Below are positions 19,113 to 27,008 of a stretch of 54,216 nt of DNA, piece by piece; within the stretch, counting starts at the first letter, position 1; the number at the start of each line of letters is the position of its first letter. The stretch is from Paenibacillus xylaniclasticus (lineage in GTDB: Bacteria; Bacillota; Bacilli; Paenibacillales; Paenibacillaceae). Location of the stretch: positions 1-54,216 of the forward strand of contig NZ_BIML01000029.1 in assembly GCF_004001065.1 (NCBI RefSeq). The letters are read 5' to 3'. Below the pieces are notes generated by a model. It had not been told where the DNA came from. It saw nothing but the letters and a program-made list of their open reading frames with translations, and made no database searches. The position numbers and the translations under genes are program-made.

Positions 19113-20363
19113 CTATTTTACAATAATCGCTTCAGGCGTCCGTGTCAGCGCTCGAGGGGGAGTGCCTCCTGCCGTTATAACATAGCTGTTCTCGATGCCG
19201 ACGACACCGATTCCCGGGAACGTAAACTTCGGTTCAACAGCAAGTACCATACCGGGTTCGAGCACAATGTCGAAGCCGGCAGCAAGCACTGGCCATTCAT
19301 CGATTTCGAGCCCGATGCCGTGACCGAGAAAACGGACCTGATCCGCTCCGAAGCCCATAAAATGGTCCGACAACCCCAAATCGGAGGCAAGCTTCAGTGC
19401 AGCAGAATAAATGTCCGAGCATCGGGCTCCTTCAACCATTAGCCGCTCTGCCTCACGGATGATTCGCTCTGCCGCTGCATAAGCTGCCATCAGTTCATCT
19501 GACAATTCTCCGATGACAGCCGTGCGTGTCTGATCAATAACGTAGCCGTCTATGCAGCATCCAAGATCAAGCAGTATCGGCTCATTGCGTGCGAACCGCT
19601 TGCGACTTACGCTTTGCGGCGAATGCGGACCAAGCCCGCGCCCTCCTGCCGGACCATCGAAATAAGTCGGCTCCGCAGCCGCTTCGCCGGAGCCGACCAT
19701 GCCGGTCGGTACCTCCTGATTGTAGCCGCGAAGACGCATCGAGCCGATATGGCCGCGAAGGCGTAAGCCGTATTCAAGCTTCGCGATCCATTCCAGCTCG
19801 GATACACCTTCGCGCAGCTCCGGCAGCGCGTCCGACAGCGCCTCATCAAGCGAGCGCGCCGCCTGCTCGATCCGCTCGATCTCCCATGCCGACTTCACCA
19901 TCCGCACGCGTCGCAGCAGCGGCGATGCATCCAACAATGGGCTTAAGCCGCGATCATACAGCTCTTGTTCTCCGGAAGCCTTGGCAACGAGCGAAGCGAG
20001 CTTCAAATAGACTGTCGCCGGGAGCGTATCAAGATCGGCTCCAACCTGCGGCGGCTGCTCCGCGCCGAACAACACCGAATAATCACGGCGGAGCGTTTCG
20101 CCGAACCGGCTGAAGGAGCCGAGCGGCACCGTCCGGATGGACGACTCGCGCTTGGCCCGTTCAACGCTGCGGCGGACGTACAGAGTCGGTTCACCGACAG
20201 ATGGGACGAACAAATAGCCTGTCTGCATCGTACCAGTCCAATAAAGAATGCCGACATTCTGCGTAATGAGCACGGCGTCCATGCCCTCTACCGCCATCCG
20301 CTGCTGCAGCCGCTTGATGCGAGATCTAATTTCTTCTAAGGGAATCATTCCATCCTGTAACAT
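19113..20363 (-). CDS. Xaa-Pro peptidase (M24 family)
   Basis: This is a creatinase-fold metallopeptidase of 416 residues from ATG 20363 (GGAGG eight bases upstream; the frame extends to 20384 with weaker support). The N-terminal creatinase-like domain covers about residues 10-160. The pita-bread catalytic domain shows the five metal ligands in order: Asp in LLDLGCCIDGY, Asp in VIDQTRTA, His in RFLGHGIG, Glu in AVEPKF and Glu in GIENSYV. It should cleave N-terminal Xaa-Pro bonds of peptides in the cytoplasm with two divalent metals. It is monocistronic, ending in a strong terminator. Confidence 0.9.
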   Translation of the reverse strand: MLQDGMIPLEEIRSRIKRLQQRMAVEGMDAVLITQNVGILYWTGTMQTGYLFVPSVGEPTLYVRRSVERAKRESSIRTVPLGSFSRFGETLRRDYSVLFGAEQPPQVGADLDTLPATVYLKLASLVAKASGEQELYDRGLSPLLDASPLLRRVRMVKSAWEIERIEQAARSLDEALSDALPELREGVSELEWIAKLEYGLRLRGHIGSMRLRGYNQEVPTGMVGSGEAAAEPTYFDGPAGGRGLGPHSPQSVSRKRFARNEPILLDLGCCIDGYVIDQTRTAVIGELSDELMAAYAAAERIIREAERLMVEGARCSDIYSAALKLASDLGLSDHFMGFGADQVRFLGHGIGLEIDEWPVLAAGFDIVLEPGMVLAVEPKFTFPGIGVVGIENSYVITAGGTPPRALTRTPEAIIVK

Positions 20364-20492
20364 AATCATTTCCTCCATCGTCACCTAGAACGTTCCCCAT
20401 CATTATAGCTTACCTTTGAGAAGATAACGAACGAGTCTAACAGCCTGTTTCATCTCCCTCCATTCCTCGAACGAGACAGCTATCCATGACTA

Positions 20493-20975
20493 TTAATAAA
20501 CGAGCTCCGCCGTACCTTTCACATACCATTCAATCGGTTCCGTTACGTTGAACGCTCGCGGATAATGCAGTCGAATAATGAGAATGACGCCTGGACGTTC
20601 AAGCGTGACCTCGTAATCGTAAAGCGAATTGCGGTATGTATAGGGAAAATGCTGGTCCTCGTTAATAACCTCGAACAACGCAATCTCGACCTGTTCGCGA
20701 AATAACGATGCCGGCGTCGGTGTCAAGGTCGCATCCAACTGCAAGTTGGCCATCAAATACTGCCGGGCGGCAGCAGCCGCTTCCGCCGGATCAATATGTA
20801 CTTGTCCATATGCAAGACGTTGTTCATCGAGCTGCTGCGCTGCCGCATGTGCTGCCCTATTCACCGCATGCTTGCCCTGAAACAACGCCTTCATTGCCAT
20901 TTCTTCATCCAATTGCTGCGCTTGAGCCGTCATCCATACGACAGACATTAAGACGAACAGCAGCAGCTTCTCCAC
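20493..20975 (-). CDS. Pseudopilin-like protein at the end of the Tad operon
   Basis: This 160-residue protein starts at GTG 20975 with GAGGTGA upstream. Residues about 4-18 form one hydrophobic N-terminal segment (KLLLFVLMSVVWMTAQA), followed directly by a helical stretch (DEEMAMKALFQGKHAVNRAAHAAAQQLDE) and a mixed C-terminal domain. This is the general layout of TadE/TadF-type minor pilins, but I see no canonical prepilin peptidase motif. It is the last gene of the nine-gene operon, 27 bases after the 142-residue gene. Alternatively it is an ordinary secreted protein; its family is not recognised. Confidence 0.65.
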   Translation of the reverse strand: MEKLLLFVLMSVVWMTAQAQQLDEEMAMKALFQGKHAVNRAAHAAAQQLDEQRLAYGQVHIDPAEAAAAARQYLMANLQLDATLTPTPASLFREQVEIALFEVINEDQHFPYTYRNSLYDYEVTLERPGVILIIRLHYPRAFNVTEPIEWYVKGTAELVY

Positions 20976-21002
20976 CCTTGTGTCACCTCAAATCGCAATC
21001 AC

Positions 21003-21431
21003 TCATGGTACATATTCGCTCATTTTTAATCCGAACGCGCGCATCCGGGCGTCCGACGGCGGCGGCGTCAAGCCGATCAGTCTATCAATCGTAAACAATC
21101 CGTCATAAGGATAGCTGATCGTAAGCGCCAGCCCCTTGCCGCGAGTCAAAGGAGCGGCAGCATTCGTCGCCGTGCTTCCGTCGGTCGACGACACTTCATA
21201 GCGAAGCTCATCCGGCCGCAGTCCGAGTGATGCGAGCCGTTGCTTAGACTGCTCTATCATCGCCGCATCAATATAACCGTGACTACCATTCGCTCCGACC
21301 TCAAGCAGATAGTCTACCTCCTGCTGCAGCGCCGCTTGTCGGACGATGAGCACATGCTTATAGACCGGCGAGAACATCATCCAGCACAGCATTCCCGCGA
21401 ATAATACGAATATTAAGATGCTCCGCAACAC
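21003..21431 (-). CDS. Pseudopilin-like membrane-anchored protein of the Tad operon
   Basis: This 142-residue protein has an N-terminal membrane segment (about residues 4-20, SILIFVLFAGMLCWMMF), then a helix (VLIVRQAALQQEVDYLLEVG) and a small C-terminal domain with the motif ALTISYPYDGLF. The start is GTG 21431 or TTG 21428, both after AGGGGGGATT. Shape and position suggest a TadE-like minor pilin, but the class III prepilin signature is missing. It lies 101 bases after the 48-residue peptide gene. Confidence 0.65.
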   Translation of the reverse strand: MLRSILIFVLFAGMLCWMMFSPVYKHVLIVRQAALQQEVDYLLEVGANGSHGYIDAAMIEQSKQRLASLGLRPDELRYEVSSTDGSTATNAAAPLTRGKGLALTISYPYDGLFTIDRLIGLTPPPSDARMRAFGLKMSEYVP

Positions 21432-21532
21432 AATCCCCCCTATGTCAAGGTATCATCGTCAAGCAATAACCGGGCCACAGCAGTTGTGAAGAGACCAGCC
21501 CTAACTTGCCCTTAGCCGCCAAACGGATAGAG

Positions 21533-21679
21533 CTAAGGACTCATCCGCTGTATCGTATCGCCAATATGCTTGCCGCTTTGACTCAGCTTCTCCTTCGTCC
21601 CGTCCGCACCCCCCGTCACCTGCGAATAGATTAGGATAACCGTTAGCAGCAAAACGACCGTCATTAGTAGAGATCTCAA
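21533..21679 (-). CDS. 48-residue membrane peptide of the Tad operon (Flp-like candidate 2)
   Basis: This short gene starts at TTG 21679 with GGAAAGGGGCG upstream. The product begins MRSLLMTVVLLLTVILIYS, a single hydrophobic helix, followed by a polar tail (TGGADGTKEKLSQSG...). It is clearly paralogous in design to the 49-residue peptide just upstream: both start MR, have a ~17-residue helix, a TG-x-K motif and end in MSP or MTP. Size and position between tadC and the pseudopilin-like genes match where Flp major pilins occur, but there is no Gly-x4-Glu-Tyr processing motif. Confidence 0.6.
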   Translation of the reverse strand: MRSLLMTVVLLLTVILIYSQVTGGADGTKEKLSQSGKHIGDTIQRMSP

Positions 21680-21710
21680 ACTAGACGCCCCTTTCCGTAA
21701 TCGAAGCTGG

Positions 21711-21860
21711 TTACGGAGTCATCGCACCGATTTGGGTATTCGTTGTCGCTCCTTGCGTCATAATCTGAGCCTTTGTACCTGTCGTATCCTTAGCAATGAT
21801 CGTATTAAACATAACGATGACGACAACGATCATCATGACCGTAATCAGAATGTTACGCAT
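21711..21860 (-). CDS. 49-residue membrane peptide of the Tad operon (Flp-like candidate 1)
   Basis: The start ATG 21860 is preceded by a near-perfect AAAGGAGGTG with a 7-base spacer. The peptide begins MRNILITVMMIVVVIVMFN (one membrane helix) and continues with a Thr/Gln-rich tail (DTTGTKAQIMTQGATT). It lies 74 bases after tadC. The excellent ribosome site predicts abundant synthesis, as expected for a major pilin subunit. The absence of a prepilin cleavage motif leaves processing unexplained. It could instead be a small accessory subunit. Confidence 0.7.
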   Translation of the reverse strand: MRNILITVMMIVVVIVMFNTIIAKDTTGTKAQIMTQGATTNTQIGAMTP

Positions 21861-21934
21861 CTCGTTTCACCTCCTTTAACTGCGATCCACCAGCGGATGA
21901 TGTTAGTTAACCTGTACACTTATCCACCACAGCT

Positions 21935-22834
21935 TTATCCTCCGAGCGATTCGAACAGCTGCTGACCTTCCCTCACCCACGGATAAATAAACACTTGGAA
22001 CGTGTATAAGATTGGAATACCAGCAATAACGAACAGCAAGTAAGATGTCGTCTCCTTGCGGCTTTCCTTCGCCAGCTCCAGCTTCTCCTTATAATCTTGA
22101 ATCCGCTGTCTTAGCAGCGTATAAAACTCTTCACTTTCATGCAGTCTTAACGAATCCAATGTTTCCACGAAGCTCGCCCCATCGTCCGTACCCAGCCGTC
22201 TTTTGAATCTCCGCAGCGCCTCCTCAGAATCGTGATACCATTCCGCCAGCAGCCGTTGAAGATCGGCCTGTACGACTTTGGCGAACGGAATGCATCGAGA
22301 TAGCTTCGTATGCAGGTGCAGATTCGAACCAGCGAAATAAAGCAGCTGATTGCTGATTACATATACTTCCTTCGTAATTCGCTGCGATCTCATCCGGTGA
22401 ATGGACTTCAACCATGGAAGATCGAAGTAGAGCAACATTACGACCGCGGTCAAACTACCGATTACAACGGCGGGAGGAAGGCTCCCGGCCGCAAAATAAT
22501 TCCCGGCGCAGCTAAGCAGCAGTACAACAGGCAGCAAGACGAGCGCAGCACGCCGGATAACCATATACACAGCAGCGTCGCCGTCGAAGCCGCAGCCGCT
22601 AAGAAGCGCCTCACGCTCCATGAATGACTCTGCCTCCCTCGACAAGCGCAGCCGCTGAAGCCATCGCTCTGAGACCGAGGCCCTCCGCCAGCGAAGGCCG
22701 CTCAAATGGACCCATCTCGGTCGTTTCTGCGGCAGCAGCCGAAGCAGCAAATAAATCGCAGCGAACAACATAAGATACTGAGCTGCCGTACCGATTACGA
22801 GCGCCAACCGACCGCTCCACTCGCTAATTAACAC
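21935..22834 (-). CDS. tadC: TadC-like inner-membrane platform protein
   Basis: This 299-residue type II secretion F-domain protein has about four membrane segments: one at the N-terminus (about 10-28), two near 100-150 and one at the C-terminus (SYLLFVIAGIPILYTFQVF). Between them lies the cytoplasmic helical F-domain (LGTDDGASFVETLDSLRLHESEEFYTLLRQR). With TadB it would form the membrane platform on which the CpaF ATPase acts. It follows tadB by 15 bases. Confidence 0.75.
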   Translation of the reverse strand: MLISEWSGRLALVIGTAAQYLMLFAAIYLLLRLLPQKRPRWVHLSGLRWRRASVSERWLQRLRLSREAESFMEREALLSGCGFDGDAAVYMVIRRAALVLLPVVLLLSCAGNYFAAGSLPPAVVIGSLTAVVMLLYFDLPWLKSIHRMRSQRITKEVYVISNQLLYFAGSNLHLHTKLSRCIPFAKVVQADLQRLLAEWYHDSEEALRRFKRRLGTDDGASFVETLDSLRLHESEEFYTLLRQRIQDYKEKLELAKESRKETTSYLLFVIAGIPILYTFQVFIYPWVREGQQLFESLGG

Positions 22835-22849
22835 GATAATCCTCCCTTC

Positions 22850-23797
22850 TTATAGCTTTCTGCGCGACAGCCAAATTCCCATTAAGAACGAGGCAAAAAT
22901 AAGCACCAACGCGTTCAGCAGCAGATCGCGTCCCTTCGGGTCAAGCAAATAATAACGGTATGCCCCCTCTGGGTTGTAGTGCGCATTGATTCCTATAAAC
23001 AGCAGGAGGAACAATATCGGCGTAAAATTAGCAATTCGAATTTCTAACAGCTTGTTGCGCTCCTGCTCATTCGCCCGTCTCGCGCGCCGCATATCCGTAA
23101 TCAGCTCCCTCAGGCTGTCGCTTACCGTGCTGCCTTCTGATAGCGCGACACGTAGCAAATTCACGAAATATTCGCCCCACATATGTCCGAGCGCCGCCGC
23201 GAACACTCTCAGACTTGCCTCATCGTCTCCTCGCACCGACAGGTTACGATATAACTGATCGAACACAGATTGAATCTGGCCCGGCAGACGGCGCTCCTCC
23301 ACCGTTCGCTGCAGCGCCAGCCTGATGTTCCGTTCGCCAGTCACAAGATAGCATTGATAAAACAATTCCAACGCGGGCAGAAAGTCGATTCGCGTCTGCA
23401 GCTGGCGCTGGAGCAGCGATGCCCGGACAAAGGTATACGGCAGCAGCAAGCCGATCATACCTGGAAGCAGCGTTCCTTTGAGGCTCTGGAACAGCATCGC
23501 TCCAGCTGCCGAGCCGACTATTCCGGCTGTTATCGAGAAGCCTGCGAAAGATAACGGTTGGAATGGATATTGCATAGACTCCAGCAAATCAGACAGATGG
23601 CGGTACAGCTTATCGAACCGTTGCAGCCGTGACTCCAAGATGGCTGCCAAGCCCTGCCGCTGCCGGTATTGAAGCCTGGCGGCCAGCCGATTCTGTTCCA
23701 TCCATATCGTAATTACGGAACGCAGCAGAACATAAAGTACGATGAACAGCAACGCCACGAGCAGCACGAGAACTGACATATTCATCGATCCGATCAT
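22850..23797 (-). CDS. tadB: TadB-like inner-membrane platform protein
   Basis: In this 315-residue protein membrane segments lie at about 7-27, 85-125 (two) and 265-310 (two). The cytoplasmic F-domain reads ALELFYQCYLVTGERNIRLALQRTVEE...LYRNLSVRGDDEASLRVFAAALGH...SEGSTVSDSLRELITDMRRARR, a typical T2SSF/TadB pattern. Its ATG overlaps the cpaF stop (ATGA), indicating translational coupling. The role is as a partner of TadC in assembling the pilus or secretion platform. Confidence 0.8.
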   Translation of the reverse strand: MIGSMNMSVLVLLVALLFIVLYVLLRSVITIWMEQNRLAARLQYRQRQGLAAILESRLQRFDKLYRHLSDLLESMQYPFQPLSFAGFSITAGIVGSAAGAMLFQSLKGTLLPGMIGLLLPYTFVRASLLQRQLQTRIDFLPALELFYQCYLVTGERNIRLALQRTVEERRLPGQIQSVFDQLYRNLSVRGDDEASLRVFAAALGHMWGEYFVNLLRVALSEGSTVSDSLRELITDMRRARRANEQERNKLLEIRIANFTPILFLLLFIGINAHYNPEGAYRYYLLDPKGRDLLLNALVLIFASFLMGIWLSRRKL

Positions 23798-25239
23798 GCT
23801 CCTGCTGCCTCATTAGGCTGAAGCTTTGCCCGGCTATCGCCTCTTACCACTCGGCCTGGGTGCCAATTCGGCTCAATACCATACCTTCTGAACCGCTCGA
23901 CCGCCCGTTCCGAAGGAGGCTCACAGTACCGCCATATGCCGGAAGCCTCATCGTACCGAATCCATTCCGTCACGATAACTTGTCCGTCCTTCCAGCCAAT
24001 TTCTCCAATTCGGCATACGCGTCGTTTGCCTCCAATTATCCTCATCTCGATGCCAAGCTGCGTCACATACTCTGCGATCCGCTTCACGAGCCGGTCGGGA
24101 TTCATCGTCCGGCCGTCCAGCATGCACATATCGCTTACTGCCTCCGGCACATCCTCAAGCGTATTCGCATGGACGGTCGTCATACTGCCTTCATGTCCCC
24201 TCGTACAGGCGCGAACGTAAATGTTCGCATCCTGGTCACGAATCTCAGCGTGAACAATACGTTGAGGGGATTGACGAAGAGCCAGCTTGAATGCTTGTGC
24301 CGACCGATGCGCCGCATCTTCCTCGTCAAACTCGTATTCGACGGCGTTCTTGTCCGGAAAGTCTCGGTGAAGCATCATCTCGAACCGGTTCTCAAGCGTC
24401 ACGATTCTTTCTTCATCCGGCAGCTCCGCTATAAGCGACTTCATTAAGTGGGTTTTGCCAGAGTTAGTCGGTCCAATAATGACAAGGTTAAACCGTGCTC
24501 GCAGCACGCTCAGCAGCAGCTCTCTCACTGAAGCGTCCATCGTCTCGTAGTCAGGCCGGCACAGCTCATCAAGCCGAAATACTTGCGCCGTATAGAACCG
24601 GATCGTAAGCGTTGGAGCCGCCGTAAAGCCGAACCCGGTCATCGTCACGCGCGACCCGTCCTGCAGCATCACCTCCGCCCAGCGCTTACGCGGATTAATT
24701 CGGTCATTGTTGTAAAGCACTAGATTTTGCTGAATCCGCTCTACATCGCGTATCGAGCTGAACGAATATTTAGACAGCACCGGCTGACCACCGCGAACCT
24801 CGTATATTCTCGTTCCAACAACCTGAATCTCCTCCAGTCCGCTTCGCTCCGCCAGCACAAGCTCCAGCACGTTCAAACCGATCACTTCTGCGAACAATGC
24901 TTCTGCAAGCGTCTCATAGGGATGGCTATAATCCGGCATCTGGTGAATGCGGTGACGCAGCAGCCAGTCATTAATGAGCGCAAGCACATGCTCCCGTTCC
25001 TTCGGGAAGCCAAGCACCGCGCGATTCAGCCGTTCGCCATACTGCCGCCGCTCTTCGTCCGTCATACCTCGAGGCGCCGCCAGATAAGCGCGAATTTCAT
25101 CAGCGAGCCGCGTGAAGCCGTCTCCGGTATTCGTTCGCAGACCCAAGGGCATGTTCGTCTCTTCGGCAGGTCCGCTTTCACTCCGAAGCCTAGAAGAGAA
25201 AGCAGCAGGTGAGAACCGCTCCGCTCTACTCCCGCTCAT
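23794..25239 (-). CDS. cpaF: CpaF/TadA-type secretion ATPase
   Basis: This 481-residue type II/IV secretion ATPase has a helical N-terminal domain (about 40-230) and a RecA-like core. The Walker A is GPTNSGKT (256-263, Lys262). The atypical Walker B region IVHAEIRDQDA (about 328-338) keeps the acidic residues, and the His-box GHEGSMTTVHAN is at about 348-359. It would energise pilus assembly or secretion from the cytoplasmic face, with TadB and TadC. Its start overlaps the stop of the CpaE-like gene by four bases (ATGA). Confidence 0.9.
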   Translation of the reverse strand: MSGSRAERFSPAAFSSRLRSESGPAEETNMPLGLRTNTGDGFTRLADEIRAYLAAPRGMTDEERRQYGERLNRAVLGFPKEREHVLALINDWLLRHRIHQMPDYSHPYETLAEALFAEVIGLNVLELVLAERSGLEEIQVVGTRIYEVRGGQPVLSKYSFSSIRDVERIQQNLVLYNNDRINPRKRWAEVMLQDGSRVTMTGFGFTAAPTLTIRFYTAQVFRLDELCRPDYETMDASVRELLLSVLRARFNLVIIGPTNSGKTHLMKSLIAELPDEERIVTLENRFEMMLHRDFPDKNAVEYEFDEEDAAHRSAQAFKLALRQSPQRIVHAEIRDQDANIYVRACTRGHEGSMTTVHANTLEDVPEAVSDMCMLDGRTMNPDRLVKRIAEYVTQLGIEMRIIGGKRRVCRIGEIGWKDGQVIVTEWIRYDEASGIWRYCEPPSERAVERFRRYGIEPNWHPGRVVRGDSRAKLQPNEAAGA

Positions 25240-26081
25240 GAGCCGACTCCATTGCGATGCGCAAGCAGCTTACGATACCAAGGCTGAATGTGCTTGGACC
25301 GCTTCCTCCGCAGACCGTACTGCCGTATCCAAGCCTCGGCGGAAGGCTTCATCGCCTCACGCCCTTCCTCAGAACTAAGCCAGTGATGGTAACGTCCATT
25401 GTCCAGCTGGAGCATCATCGGCTCCGTCAGCATCATCTCGCCGATCAACGGCAATCCGGTTTCTTTGCTAATATCCTTCAACTTAAATCCTCCATTCCTC
25501 CAAGGGGGTCGTATAACTAACAGCTCATAGTCCGCGGACGGAACGCCGAACAGCGGCGAAATTTGTCCGATCCAGCGGTACCAATCCTCCTGAAAATGAC
25601 TGAGTGCGCCCGTCGTCACCAGTACGCGGGTCGATGCCTCTCGCAGTGCACATACTGTGGCCGCATTGTCCCAATAAGCGCCGACGTCCGCTACAACGAT
25701 ATCGAACGTGTGCCTTGCCGTATCGAGCAGACATTCGAAATCTTCCACCATATAGAACTCCGCCTGATCACGATCCATATTGCCCATCAATACATGCAAG
25801 CCAGGTATCTCCCGAACGGGGTACATCGTTCTTAGCAGCTTGGCCGAGTCTAACGAACCGTCTCGCAGCTCTGGTCGAATCGTATCCAGTCCTGAAGCGG
25901 GCCTATCAATGCCGACATAACGCTGCAGCTTTGCGCTCTTCAGGTTAAGGCACAAATAGCCGACTGCCGCCTCACTGCTCTCGGCAACCCGACTCGCTGC
26001 AGCGAATGCTGCCAGCGTCGTGCCAATGTTCGGCGTCGTGCCAACGAACGTAATTAGCGGAGCGTACATTCGCTCGCTCAC
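25236..26081 (-). CDS. CpaE/TadZ-like MinD-fold protein lacking a catalytic P-loop
   Basis: This 281-residue protein starts at GTG 26081, overlapping the cpaB stop. The N-terminus LITFVGTTPNIGTTLAAFAAA is where MinD/ParA-type ATPases have KGGxGKT. Here the P-loop reads GTTPNIGTT (14-22) and Thr replaces the invariant Lys; the signature Lys is also absent. The switch-like strand FDIVVADVGAY and the following LVTTGAL keep the ParA-like fold. TadZ/CpaE proteins localise Tad machinery at poles; this one should bind nucleotide weakly or not at all. Confidence 0.7.
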   Translation of the reverse strand: MSERMYAPLITFVGTTPNIGTTLAAFAAASRVAESSEAAVGYLCLNLKSAKLQRYVGIDRPASGLDTIRPELRDGSLDSAKLLRTMYPVREIPGLHVLMGNMDRDQAEFYMVEDFECLLDTARHTFDIVVADVGAYWDNAATVCALREASTRVLVTTGALSHFQEDWYRWIGQISPLFGVPSADYELLVIRPPWRNGGFKLKDISKETGLPLIGEMMLTEPMMLQLDNGRYHHWLSSEEGREAMKPSAEAWIRQYGLRRKRSKHIQPWYRKLLAHRNGVGS

Positions 26082-26797
26082 GAGCTTCCACCCTCTCTAC
26101 CGACGGCTTCGAACGATTCCGGACTGAAAGCAATAACAAGTCGTCCGCCGCTTTTACACAGCTCGTCAATCTTAAGCCACTGCTCTTCCGTTAAGTTCAG
26201 ATTGACATAGTCAATCATCGCATTGGCGTCCCGTCTAGAAGCGTACATTTGCTCCTTATTGCCCTCCGCAAGTGACAGCAGGTTCGGATTGTCCATATCG
26301 TCCACCTCCATGTTCGCTGACGATTTCACAGAGGCGACGGTCACCGGCTCGTCGAATAGCCTAACGGACGGAATAGCTTCCCCCGTCACGTACAGCATGA
26401 CCCGATCGCCGGCTCGAATCCCATTCGACACGGACAGTACGTAGCTGCGCGGAATCTGAAACGTATTCTCCGCCCGACCCGGCATAAGCCGATACCGATC
26501 CAGCTTCCATCTCAACAGCGGCTCATCTGCCCCGAGCGGTATGACCGCCTCCCAGCCTTCTGCTTCTGAGGCGCTTAACAGCATCTCCTCGCGGACGGCC
26601 GACTTCGCTAGCTGCACATACGCCAAGTCGTTAGACGTAATCCGCTCTCCAGCCGCGATATATCGCTTAGGCACCACAACACGTATCGTGTCCTTGCTCT
26701 GCACTTGACGCAGTTGTACCGTGTAAATGCCATACGCAAGCAGCCCAGCCAGCACAGCTGCCGTTAAGCTGACCGCCGCATTCCGTTTCCTGCTCAT
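26078..26797 (-). CDS. cpaB: CpaB/RcpC-like SAF-domain protein
   Basis: This 239-residue protein has one N-terminal membrane helix (about 9-24) and an SAF domain (about 38-100: VVVPKRYIAAGERITSNDL...LLRWKLDRY). After it comes the RcpC-type region with SVSNGIRAGDRVMLYV. In Gram-negative Tad systems this protein supports the secretin; without an outer membrane it may act as a wall-side scaffold. It is the first gene of the operon. ATG 26797 has GAAAGGAGCC upstream, and the long leader before it carries a terminator. Confidence 0.8.
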   Translation of the reverse strand: MSRKRNAAVSLTAAVLAGLLAYGIYTVQLRQVQSKDTIRVVVPKRYIAAGERITSNDLAYVQLAKSAVREEMLLSASEAEGWEAVIPLGADEPLLRWKLDRYRLMPGRAENTFQIPRSYVLSVSNGIRAGDRVMLYVTGEAIPSVRLFDEPVTVASVKSSANMEVDDMDNPNLLSLAEGNKEQMYASRRDANAMIDYVNLNLTEEQWLKIDELCKSGGRLVIAFSPESFEAVGREGGSS

Positions 26798-26836
26798 TGT
26801 GATACTGGCTCCTTTCGAAGAAATGGATGAATAAAC

Positions 26837-26892
26837 GCAAAAAAGAACGCAGCCGTAGTACGTCGTAGACGTACTTCATGGCATGCGTTCTT
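26837..26892 (-). terminator. Leader terminator/attenuator upstream of cpaB
   Basis: On the minus strand AAGAACGCA (26884-26892) pairs with TGCGTTCTT (26843-26851), with an inner 8-bp stem (AGTACGTC/GACGTACT); TTTTTT follows directly. It lies between the predicted operon promoter and cpaB. A competing 5-bp hairpin ATGCG-AAGAA-CGCAT overlaps the 5' arm. It may terminate tetR transcription, act as an attenuator for the Tad operon, or both. Confidence 0.75.
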
Positions 26893-26944
26893 CGCATCCG
26901 TTCATCTATTCTGTGACATCCGATTGTTCGGATATGCTAGGTTT

Positions 26945-26980
26945 TGACAATATAATAGCAATTACATTGTCATTTGTCTA
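26945..26980 (-). promoter_or_regulatory. Predicted Tad operon promoter overlapping an inverted repeat
   Basis: On the minus strand TAGACA (26975-26980) and TATTAT (26952-26957) are separated by exactly 17 bp, each 5/6 to the sigma-A consensus. A perfect inverted repeat, TGACAAT (26945-26951) and ATTGTCA (26966-26972), covers the -10 and spacer and could be an operator. The promoter starts about 30 bases after the tetR stop codon. Its leader would be about 150 bases long. Confidence 0.6.
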
Positions 26981-27008
26981 TAAGTTTTTGAAGAAAATGT
27001 CGCATAAT

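Noticed and set aside
20493-26797. Type II secretion or competence (ComG) operon
   Set aside because: The presence of an SAF-domain CpaB, a MinD-fold CpaE-like protein and the CpaF/TadB/TadC set indicates a Tad system; ComG-like pilins with class III signals are absent.
26667-26897. 76-codon minus-strand frame through the Tad leader
   Set aside because: It spans the terminator hairpin and overlaps cpaB in another frame; no ribosome site or protein-like features.
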